A stretch of 23,827 nucleotides of DNA from JBJXFK01 sp046155505 (lineage in GTDB: Bacteria > Planctomycetota > Phycisphaerae > UBA1845 > Fen-1342): NCBI GenBank assembly GCA_046155505.1, contig JBJXFK010000258.1:1-23827 (forward strand), read 5' to 3'. Numbering within the stretch: the first letter of the stretch is position 1; every line of letters starts with the position of its first letter. The notes beneath the pieces are model-generated. The model had not been told where the DNA came from. It did not search any database and saw only the letters and a program-made list of their open reading frames with translations. A program made the translations under genes and the position numbers. This document shows positions 14,752 through 21,940 of this stretch, in pieces.

Positions 14752-16512
14752 TCAATCCCCGCCGGGCCCGTCGCCCGCGACTTTCACCCCCGGCTCCGGC
14801 GGCACCTTCATATATTGCATGGCATCGGCAAGAATCTCGCCCGCGCACGGTGCCGCGACCGTCCCGCCGTAATATTGCCCGCCCGACGGCCGAAAGAGCG
14901 ACACAATGATCGCCGCCCGCGGCTTGCTCAGCGGAGCGCCCGCCACGAATGATCCGACATACGTATTCGGAAGGTACCCACGCCCATTCTCGCGCGCGAT
15001 CTGGGCCGTACCCGTCTTGCCGAACACCTGATAATCCGGAATCGCCGCCTTCTTGCCTGTGCCGCTGATTACCACTTCGGCCAGCGCCTTGTGCCGCAAG
15101 AGTTGCGCCGATTCCGGGCTGATCACGCGGCGGATCGCCACCGGCTGCGAATAATCCTCGATCGTTTCGCCTTCGTGATTCACCACGCCGCGCACGATTC
15201 GCGGTCGCATCAACATCCCGTCGTTGCAAAACACACTGAACGCCGTCAGCATCTGGATCGGCGTGATGGCGATTTCCTGCCCGATCGGTATCGACTGCGT
15301 ACTGAACGGCCCCCACCGTGAATAATCCTGTACTAGACCGTGATGCTCGCCCGTGAGCGGCACGCCCGTCTGATCGCCGAAGCCGAATAGCCGCACGATG
15401 CGATGCAGTTTGTCATTCCCAATGCGGCTGCCGAGAATGCCCATACCGATATTGCTGGATTTGCTGATCACTTCCCAAATCGCCAGCCGATCGTACGCAT
15501 GCGTGTCGTGAATCGTCCGTCCGCCGAACTGCCGCGTCGGCCCGTTGATCGCCAGCACCTCGTCGAGTGAAACCAGTTTTTGATCGAGCGCGGGACCGAC
15601 GATGAACGGCTTGAAAATGCTGCCCGGCTCGTACGAGTCGGTGATCGCTCGATTGCGCAGATGCTCGCGCGCCTCCTCTTCCTGCTCTTTCGTCATCGGT
15701 CCGCTCGGCATCGGCTCGGCGGGATCGAAGCTCGGGTACGTCGCCATCGCCAGGATCTCGCCCGTCTGCGGATCCATCAGCACCGCCGTGCCCCACTTGG
15801 CTTTGAACTGCGTCACCGCGTTCTTCAAGTGATACTCGGCTCGCTGCTGCAAATGGGCGTCGATCGTAAGAATGACCGAACTGCCGTCGATCGGCGCGTG
15901 ATAGCCGTCGGGAATGTCCTGCAACCGGCGGCGACGCATGTCTACCGTCGCCGACCGCTTTCCGGGAATGCCGAGCAGGTGCTTCTCGAACGATTGCTCA
16001 ATGCCCGCCAGGCCGTTCTGCTCGGCTCCGACAAAGCCGATCACCTGTGCCGCGAGCTGCTTATATGGATACACCCGATGCGGCTCGAACTGCACGTCGA
16101 ATGCCTTCAGATTTCGCGTGCGGCGTAACTCGCGAAACGCCTCGACCTCCGCATCGCTAAGGCTGCGTTTGACCCACTGAAAGAGGTCATCCTTCTTTTC
16201 GATCAACTGCTTTTCGAGGGCCGCGGCGCGCAGGCCGAGCACCGGCGCAATACTCGCGGCGGCGAATCGCGGATCGGATACCAGCGAACCGTCGACAAAA
16301 ATCGAAGGCCGCCGCACCGAGCCCGCCAGCACGCGCCCGCGCGCATCCAGCACGTCGCCGCGCTGCGCCGCAATCGCAAACGTTGCGGTTTGTTGCTTGG
16401 CACCAAGGGTGCGCAGGTCGCTGCCCTTGGCATATTCGAGTTGCACCAATCGACCCGCGCCGCCCAGCAGCAGCACACCCGCGATCGCGAAGAGATACCA
16501 ACCGGAACGCAT
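14752..16512 (-). CDS. ftsI: FtsI/PBP3-type class B penicillin-binding protein
   Basis: Septal D,D-transpeptidase that crosslinks glycan strands made by FtsW. 586 residues: one N-terminal membrane anchor (about 5-22), a pedestal domain (RGDVLDARGRVLAGSV at 51-66, then VIGFVGAEQNGLAGIE), and a transpeptidase domain with the nucleophile motif SIFK (S298), SSN (352-354) and KTGTAQ (499-504). The order and spacing are canonical. There is no C-terminal PASTA domain. AAGGA about 9 bases before the ATG supports the start. It sits between the FtsL-like gene and murE, the normal place of ftsI in a dcw cluster. Confidence 0.95.
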   Translation of the reverse strand: MRSGWYLFAIAGVLLLGGAGRLVQLEYAKGSDLRTLGAKQQTATFAIAAQRGDVLDARGRVLAGSVRRPSIFVDGSLVSDPRFAAASIAPVLGLRAAALEKQLIEKKDDLFQWVKRSLSDAEVEAFRELRRTRNLKAFDVQFEPHRVYPYKQLAAQVIGFVGAEQNGLAGIEQSFEKHLLGIPGKRSATVDMRRRRLQDIPDGYHAPIDGSSVILTIDAHLQQRAEYHLKNAVTQFKAKWGTAVLMDPQTGEILAMATYPSFDPAEPMPSGPMTKEQEEEAREHLRNRAITDSYEPGSIFKPFIVGPALDQKLVSLDEVLAINGPTRQFGGRTIHDTHAYDRLAIWEVISKSSNIGMGILGSRIGNDKLHRIVRLFGFGDQTGVPLTGEHHGLVQDYSRWGPFSTQSIPIGQEIAITPIQMLTAFSVFCNDGMLMRPRIVRGVVNHEGETIEDYSQPVAIRRVISPESAQLLRHKALAEVVISGTGKKAAIPDYQVFGKTGTAQIARENGRGYLPNTYVGSFVAGAPLSKPRAAIIVSLFRPSGGQYYGGTVAAPCAGEILADAMQYMKVPPEPGVKVAGDGPGGD

Positions 16513-16592
16513 GTGACCATCCTTGTGATGCGTGCCTTGTTTGAAAGACCCACGCCGCGCTGTTCATTTGGCCGAGCCGCGAAATCGAACCG

Positions 16593-16883
16593 CTACGTCC
16601 GGCCCGATCGACGCGGCTTGGGCACCGCGGGCGGCGGCTTTTTCTCCGGCGGCGGTGCCGAGTCGATCCGATGCTGCGCCAGCCGGTCACGAATCCGTGC
16701 CGGGTCGCGATAACGTGCCAACTCGAGTTCCTTCTCGCGAAGCTCCAGCCGCAGCGCCTCCGCCCGGCTTTCCAATTGCGAAATCTCGTAATTGATCCGC
16801 GTCGTTTCGGCTCGCAAAATGACAATCGACAGCAGCACGACCAGCGACGTCGAAAGCACGATCACCAGTCGCAGGCGAGACAT
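16593..16883 (-). CDS. ftsL: FtsL-like divisome membrane protein
   Basis: A 96-residue protein. A short cytoplasmic N-terminus (MSRLR) is followed by one membrane helix (about 6-24, LVIVLSTSLVVLLSIVILRA) and a coiled coil (about 25-62, INYEISQLESRAEALRLELR), then a Pro/Lys-rich tail. FtsL sequences are poorly conserved; the call rests on size, topology, the coiled coil and the position directly upstream of ftsI. In the divisome FtsL-FtsB activates FtsWI. The ATG at 16883 is chosen for the AGGAGG at 16902-16897; a longer frame to 16958 adds a Cys/Arg-rich stretch without support. The C-terminus lacks a recognisable family domain. Confidence 0.75.
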   Translation of the reverse strand: MSRLRLVIVLSTSLVVLLSIVILRAETTRINYEISQLESRAEALRLELREKELELARYRDPARIRDRLAQHRIDSAPPPEKKPPPAVPKPRRSGRT

Positions 16884-16896
16884 GCAGTTACCCCGG

Positions 16897-16902
16897 CCTC
16901 CT
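16897..16902 (-). promoter_or_regulatory. Shine-Dalgarno AGGAGG deciding the ftsL start
   Basis: A full consensus AGGAGG on the minus strand, 13 bases before the ATG at 16883. It fixes that start rather than the upstream in-frame codon at 16958. Confidence 0.7.
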
Positions 16903-16957
16903 GAGCACACGCGGCAGCGGCATTCGCTCCATGAATGCCGCAGATATTTTGAGATCA

Positions 16958-16985
16958 ATCATACCGCGTCGCGAAGGGATTTGAA
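16958..16985 (-). promoter_or_regulatory. possible promoter of the division cluster
   Basis: On the minus strand TTCAAA (16985-16980) and TATGAT (16963-16958) are separated by 16 bases, about 75 bases before the ftsL ATG. The -10 box is good (5 of 6), the -35 box is weak (4 of 6). It is the only plausible pair I see in the divergent 16884-17373 gap. The rest of that gap contains repeats (17042-17121, 17168-17202) and a CCGCGG-TGGG-CCGCGG hairpin at 17132-17147, and no gene. Confidence 0.3.
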
Positions 16986-17041
16986 GCATGAGTTCGCCAG
17001 GCCACACGAAAAACGGGAAATCCGAGTGCCCCATGGCCCGG

Positions 17042-17121
17042 TCGTTCCGTTGCCCCGTTGTTCCCTTGTCCCCTTGTCCCCTCGTCCCGTTGTCCGGTTG
17101 TTCCATTGTTCCCTTGTTCCT
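17042..17121. repeat. octamer tandem repeat, 10 degenerate copies of TTGTCCCC
   Basis: Ten adjacent 8-base units fit TTGTCCCC/TTGTTCCC with one to three changes each (first unit TCGTTCCG, last TTGTTCCT). It lies in the divergent gap between ftsL and the ABC exporter gene. Unlike the heptamer arrays its period is 8. Confidence 0.8.
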
Positions 17122-17167
17122 CTCCGAAGAACCGCGGTGGGCCGCGGTGCTCCATATCGCTCGGTGC

Positions 17168-17202
17168 CGGGTGCCATGCCGACGGCCGTTCGCTTCGCCA
17201 TG
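17168..17202. repeat. 35-bp dispersed repeat, copy 2
   Basis: Direct copy of 9146-9180 with two substitutions, both in the right half, which weaken the hairpin stem. It lies upstream of the ABC exporter gene, on the other side of the division cluster from copy 1. Confidence 0.8.
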
Positions 17203-17373
17203 CGCGAGTAACCGATCCGAACGCGACGCGCAAGCGAGTGCCCCGAGCGCAGCGCGCCGCCGTTCCTGTCAGCCCAAAAAGCAGCCGAGGGCGGCAGCTC
17301 CACATCGCGGCGTCGCACGACCAATGTCGCGGGACGCCGATTGCGATACGCTGTCCGCCTCGAGGTACCGACC

Positions 17374-19266
17374 GTGCTCTCCTCCGTCCGCGACTGGCTC
17401 CGCAAACGCTCGCGACCCGCGACCGCCGTCGCCGCCACGACGCGCGCCGACACCGCAACCGATACCGACGACGAGGCGATCTACAAGCCGATCGACCTGG
17501 CCCTGCTCCGGCGACTCTTCTCGTGGCTCGCTCCCTATCGCAAGCGCTATGCGCTCGGCCTGTCGCTTGGTCTGTGCATGGTCGCGCTCGAAATGCTCTC
17601 GCCGCTGTTCATCGGCGAGATCGTCAACGCGGGCACGGCGTATCTGCAACTGGGCACGTTCGACGCCGTCGCCGAGCAAGCCGCGATTTCGCGCGTGATC
17701 GTGATCGTGCTGATCTGGGCCGTCGTCTTCGCGATCGTCGTCACCATCCACCGCACGCAAATCCTGATCATGACCGACGCCGGCGAACGCGTGCAATTTG
17801 ACCTGCGGCGACGGCTGTTCGCCCATCTGCAAGCGCTCTCGATGAGCTACTACGACAAGACCAAGCTCGGGCGCATCATCAGCCGCTGCACGAGCGACCT
17901 CAACAGCCTGCGCGACATCAACGTCTGGGGCCTCGACACCGTTTCGAAAAACGTGCTGATGATGATCGTCGCCGGAGCGATGTTGCTGGCCACCGAGTGG
18001 CGGCTGTTTTTGTCGATCGTTTGGCTCATGCCGCTGCTCTATCTGCTCAACAGTTACTACCGTCGTCGTGCGTCGGTCGCGCATCAGGTAGCGCGCGAGG
18101 GTTACACGCGCGTCGCAACGAATTTGGCCGAAAACATCACCGGCGTCCGCGTCGTCTCGGCGTTCCATCGGCAGGCATGGAATCTCGGCGTGTTCAACCA
18201 CCTGCAAACGCACAACACGATCAACAACGTCGCCGTCTCGCGGATCAGCGGGCTGTATCAACCGCTGCTGCAACTGGTCGGCTTTACCGGCAAGTTCATC
18301 ATCCTGCTCTACGGCTCGTACCTCGTGCTCAGCGGCTCGCTCGGCAGCGGCGGCATCGGCGCGGTCGTGGCCGCGTTTCTCTATTGGGATTGGTTCATGT
18401 CGCCGATTCTGACGTTGGGCAATTTTCACAACCAATTGCTCATGGGCATGGCCGGGGCTGAGCGGATCGTGCAACTGCTCGATACGCAGCCGGATGTGCG
18501 TGATGTCGCCGGCGCGCGGGATATTCCGCCGATCGTCGGGCGCGTGCAATTCGAGAATGTAACGTTCGGCTACAACGTCGAACGACCCGTGCTGCATGAA
18601 GTGAGCTTCGACGCGCAGGCAGGCCAGACGATCGCACTGGTTGGCGCAACCGGCAGCGGCAAGAGCAGCATGATCTCGTTGATCGCGCGGTTCTATCAGC
18701 CGCAAACGGGGCGCGTGCTGGTCGATGAGCTCGACATTCGCGGCGTAACCGGCGAATCACTCCACAGACAGATGGGCATCGTGCTGCAGAACAACTTTCT
18801 GTTCACCGGCACGGTGATGGACAACATCCTGTACGGCACGCCGGCGGCGACGCGCGACGATGTGATTCGCGCGGCCCGCGAGCTAGGCACGTTCGATGCT
18901 ATTTCGGCGATGGCGGATGGGTTCGACACCTCGGTCGGCGAGCGCGGCGGCAACATGTCGCTCGGGCAGCGGCAAATCGTTTGTTTCACGCGCGCGTATC
19001 TTGCCGACCCGCGAATTTTCCTGCTCGACGAGGCGACCAGTGCGGTGGATACGACGACCGAGTTGCTCTTGCAGCGCTCGCTCGAACGGCTGCTGGTCGG
19101 GCGAACGACATTTGTCGTGGCGCATCGGCTGAGCACCATCGAGCGGGCGGATTGCATCCTCGTGATTGACGCGGGGCGGATCATCGAACGCGGCACCCAT
19201 CGCGAGCTACTCGCGATGGGCGGGAAGTATGCGGCGCTGCATCGGCAGTTCGCGCATGGGGCGTGA
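17374..19266 (+). CDS. ABC exporter, transmembrane plus ATPase half-transporter (MsbA/MdlB type)
   Basis: 630 residues from GTG 17374. A low-complexity head (1-40) is followed by a six-helix exporter domain (about 58-355) and an ABC domain: Walker A GATGSGKS (424-431), Q-loop Q472, a deviant signature MSLGQRQ (528-534) in place of LSGGQ, Walker B IFLLDEAT (548-555, E553) and switch His584. Such homodimeric exporters move lipids, peptides or drugs; the substrate is unknown. The start is uncertain: GAGGT lies 7 bases before GTG 17374, whereas the longer frame begins with TTG 17341. It is transcribed divergently from ftsL and is not part of the division operon. MsbA-like lipid flipping is possible but cannot be shown. 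Confidence 0.92.
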   Translation: MLSSVRDWLRKRSRPATAVAATTRADTATDTDDEAIYKPIDLALLRRLFSWLAPYRKRYALGLSLGLCMVALEMLSPLFIGEIVNAGTAYLQLGTFDAVAEQAAISRVIVIVLIWAVVFAIVVTIHRTQILIMTDAGERVQFDLRRRLFAHLQALSMSYYDKTKLGRIISRCTSDLNSLRDINVWGLDTVSKNVLMMIVAGAMLLATEWRLFLSIVWLMPLLYLLNSYYRRRASVAHQVAREGYTRVATNLAENITGVRVVSAFHRQAWNLGVFNHLQTHNTINNVAVSRISGLYQPLLQLVGFTGKFIILLYGSYLVLSGSLGSGGIGAVVAAFLYWDWFMSPILTLGNFHNQLLMGMAGAERIVQLLDTQPDVRDVAGARDIPPIVGRVQFENVTFGYNVERPVLHEVSFDAQAGQTIALVGATGSGKSSMISLIARFYQPQTGRVLVDELDIRGVTGESLHRQMGIVLQNNFLFTGTVMDNILYGTPAATRDDVIRAARELGTFDAISAMADGFDTSVGERGGNMSLGQRQIVCFTRAYLADPRIFLLDEATSAVDTTTELLLQRSLERLLVGRTTFVVAHRLSTIERADCILVIDAGRIIERGTHRELLAMGGKYAALHRQFAHGA

Positions 19267-19281
19267 TCGCAAAGCACGAAC

Positions 19282-19327
19282 ACTGCGGGCTAAGAAGCCC
19301 GCAGTCCAAAGAACGGGCGAGACGCCC
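19282..19327. terminator. two adjacent hairpins between convergent genes
   Basis: A perfect 10-bp stem ACTGCGGGCT/AGCCCGCAGT (19282-19291 with 19296-19305, loop AAGA) is followed by GGGCG-AGA-CGCCC (19315-19327). They lie between the ABC exporter (ends 19266) and the amylase gene (ends 19359), so either transcript would fold them. There is no T-tract, so factor-independent termination is not proven. They may equally be a dispersed palindromic element. Confidence 0.5.
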
Positions 19328-19358
19328 ATAGCACGACCACGCAATGCACACTTCGCAC

Positions 19359-21692
19359 TTACGGGCACGTCGTGCCGAACACACCCAGCAGGATGGACAG
19401 GTCGGTCAGATCGACATCCGCATCGCCGTCCAAATCGCCTTGCTCGCGGGTCATGCCGCTCGCCACGCCGAAATTGGCCAGCAAACGAGAAAGATCGGTG
19501 AGATCGACATCGCGGTCGCCGTCCGTGTCGCCGGGGCAGGGCGGCGGCGGCGGCGTGCCGAAGCGGAAGACCAGCAAGCCGCTCTGCGGAATCGTGATCA
19601 CCGCCGACTGCTGATAGCCGTCGTAGTCCGTGTCGTCGGTGACAACGGTGCCGCCGTTGCCGATGTTGTTGCCTTCATAGATCGTCGCTTGGCTGTTGAG
19701 AAGTTCCTGCCAAGAGCCGGCGCGCGGCAGGCCGATGCGATAGTTGCTGTAATCGGTGTTGCTGAAGTTGGCGACGACGAAGCAGACGTTGCCGCTCGCG
19801 TCATAGCGCTGGAAACCGATGACGTTGCCGCCTTCGTTCACATGCGACACTTGATGGCCGGCGTTGGCGCGGAACGCACCGTTGGTCTTTCTCGCCGTGA
19901 TTACGTCCTTGGTGAACTGAAACGTGGACACGTTTGTCGTCTTGTTCTGCCAATTGATGCGGTTGGCACTGTTGGCGTTGACATCGGTGTCTTCGAGCCA
20001 CTCGTCGCCCATCAGGATTGCCGGAATCCCCGGCACAAGCATCGTCAGGCCAAGCGCCAGCTTATGCCGGCTGCGGGCATAGAAGTCGTTGTGAGGGAAA
20101 GTCGTGTCGATCGCCCGGCTAAGCCGCGAGCCGCCACTGTTCGGCCCAGCCTCATCATGTAGCTGGAAATAGCGGAACAACTGCGGGCCGGTCAGGTATT
20201 GACCATCGCCGTTGATCGCCGAGGCGACCCAGCTCATCGACGGATCGCCGAAAGCGGCGACGAGGATCGACGCCCGCACACTATCTACAAACGGATCGTG
20301 CCACTGGGCGTCGAAACCCGCGCCGCCGAGGCTGGTCGGTCGCGTGACCCACGCATCATTGGGCAACTGCTCGGCTACGCAGATTTTGTCGATGTACTGC
20401 CGATCGATCAGGTTGTTCAATTGCTGCATGAGCTGCCAGCCCGACGCCTCGTTCGCGCCGATGTTCATGAAGTCAGTGGCGTCCATGCGGAAGCCGTCGA
20501 GGCGATATTCATCGAACCACATCCGCGAGCTGTCGAGGAAATACTCGCGCACCTCGACGCGTCCGAAATCGGCCTGGCTGCCCCACGGCGTTTGCACGTC
20601 GGGCACGCGGTAGTAAATCTGCTGCGTCGCCGAGTCGTAATTCCAGAGGTAATTGTCGCTCGGCGAGAAATGATTCCACACGATGTCGAGCATGATGCCG
20701 ATGCCCGCCTGATGCAGCGTATCGACCATGAACTTGAAATCGCCAGGCCCGCCGTAAATCGACTCGGTGGAAAATGCGTTGATCGGGTTGTAACCGAGCG
20801 AGTCGTTGCCGGGGAATTCGTTGATCGGCATGAGCAGAACCATGTTCACGCCGAGTTCCTGCAGGTGCGCCACGCGATCGGCCACGTCGCGATACTTCGA
20901 TGGATACGTCACGCTGCCCGCTGGGTCGTTGCGACCGGCGAATGTGCCGACGTGCAGCTCGTAACAGATCATGTCTTCAAACGGCGGCGTCGACCACGCT
21001 GCGTCGTTGAACGCATATTGCAGCGGATTCACCACGATGCTGTTCAGACCATCGCTGGGGTTCACGCGGCGGGCGCGGGCGTCGGTGCGCCATAGGTCGC
21101 CGGGCTGGAAGAAGTACTTGTAGTTCACGCCCTGCGCGACGCCGCTGACGATGGCGAAGTGGTAGTCGCCCGTCTTGGTCATCGGGTGGGTAAGGCCCCA
21201 GGCATTGAATGTGCCGCGGACATAGGCCTGCGTGGCGTTCGGTGCCCAGACCTTGAACAGCGTGCCGCCGGTGACGATGTGGCAACCCGCGGGTGCGTGG
21301 CTGTATGTCACGCGGTCGATCACGAACGAATTGCCGACCGGCGCTTCGTCAGACATGCCTGCGGCGCTCAAATAGTCCACGTCATCCTGATCGATCACCT
21401 CGAAGTAGTAGCTCAGCGTATTGCCTGCCATCGCGGGAATCGTCGCCCGCCAGAGTGCGTACGGGCCGTCATCGCTGACGTACGTAGCTGGGACGGTCGT
21501 CGTCGCACCGTTGGTGACGACGACGTTCACACCCGTCAGGTCAAGCCGGTACGCCTGGAGGTAGACATCGAAAGTCTCGCCGCTCACCGGCACCATCGGG
21601 CGACGACCGTGGAGCGTGTCATGCGACACGCCCGACCATTGCACATCGCCGGCAAAGAAGAACCCGATCAGTAAACCAAATGTGGACAGCAT
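19359..21692 (-). CDS. secreted GH13 alpha-amylase-family enzyme with CBM48 and dockerin-like tail
   Basis: 777 residues from ATG 21692 (AGGGGG just upstream). A signal peptide (MLSTFGLLIGFFFAG) is followed by an N-terminal beta domain (about 18-128), a CBM48-like domain (about 140-225, FKVWAPNATQAYVRGTFNAW) and a GH13 barrel: region I DIVWNH (336-341), region II DGFRMDATD with nucleophile D404, region III VAEQ with acid E441, region IV QLHDE with D513. A Pro-rich linker leads to two calcium-loop repeats (about 719-777, GDTDGDRDVDLTDL and GDLDGDADVDLTDL). The CBM48 suggests activity on branched alpha-glucans such as starch or glycogen. Dockerin-like tails are common on secreted planctomycete proteins; no cohesin is present here. 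A longer frame to 21887 lacks a plausible start and would bury the signal peptide. Confidence 0.92.
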   Translation of the reverse strand: MLSTFGLLIGFFFAGDVQWSGVSHDTLHGRRPMVPVSGETFDVYLQAYRLDLTGVNVVVTNGATTTVPATYVSDDGPYALWRATIPAMAGNTLSYYFEVIDQDDVDYLSAAGMSDEAPVGNSFVIDRVTYSHAPAGCHIVTGGTLFKVWAPNATQAYVRGTFNAWGLTHPMTKTGDYHFAIVSGVAQGVNYKYFFQPGDLWRTDARARRVNPSDGLNSIVVNPLQYAFNDAAWSTPPFEDMICYELHVGTFAGRNDPAGSVTYPSKYRDVADRVAHLQELGVNMVLLMPINEFPGNDSLGYNPINAFSTESIYGGPGDFKFMVDTLHQAGIGIMLDIVWNHFSPSDNYLWNYDSATQQIYYRVPDVQTPWGSQADFGRVEVREYFLDSSRMWFDEYRLDGFRMDATDFMNIGANEASGWQLMQQLNNLIDRQYIDKICVAEQLPNDAWVTRPTSLGGAGFDAQWHDPFVDSVRASILVAAFGDPSMSWVASAINGDGQYLTGPQLFRYFQLHDEAGPNSGGSRLSRAIDTTFPHNDFYARSRHKLALGLTMLVPGIPAILMGDEWLEDTDVNANSANRINWQNKTTNVSTFQFTKDVITARKTNGAFRANAGHQVSHVNEGGNVIGFQRYDASGNVCFVVANFSNTDYSNYRIGLPRAGSWQELLNSQATIYEGNNIGNGGTVVTDDTDYDGYQQSAVITIPQSGLLVFRFGTPPPPPCPGDTDGDRDVDLTDLSRLLANFGVASGMTREQGDLDGDADVDLTDLSILLGVFGTTCP

Positions 21693-21880
21693 CGATGCGA
21701 CCCCCTGATACGGCCAGCGCGGAGCGCGTCCGCCGTCGGTCAAACACATTCTCGAGCGGGAGCGGGCCGGCGATCCCTGTCGGCCCGAATACTCTATGAT
21801 AGCAGCCGAAGCGTCGCATCGTAGCGAAATTTCCGAGCTATCGGGCGTTGCGGCGTCGGGCTCGGTTAGCAGAGCGCAAC

Positions 21881-21908
21881 TAGGCACTAGGCACTAGACA
21901 CTAGGCAC
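21881..21908. repeat. heptamer tandem repeat, 4 copies of TAGGCAC
   Basis: Four adjacent units TAGGCAC, TAGGCAC, TAGACAC and TAGGCAC in the 248-base divergent gap between the two GH13 genes. Apart from the Shine-Dalgarno sequences of the flanking genes I see no other defined element in that gap. Confidence 0.85.
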
Positions 21909-21940
21909 TCTTCGGCGGCATTTGCGGAGCGGAGAACAGC

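Noticed and set aside
16884..16958. N-terminal extension of the FtsL-like protein to 16958
   Set aside because: The added residues are Cys/Arg-rich and unlike FtsL, and the consensus AGGAGG sits before the ATG at 16883.
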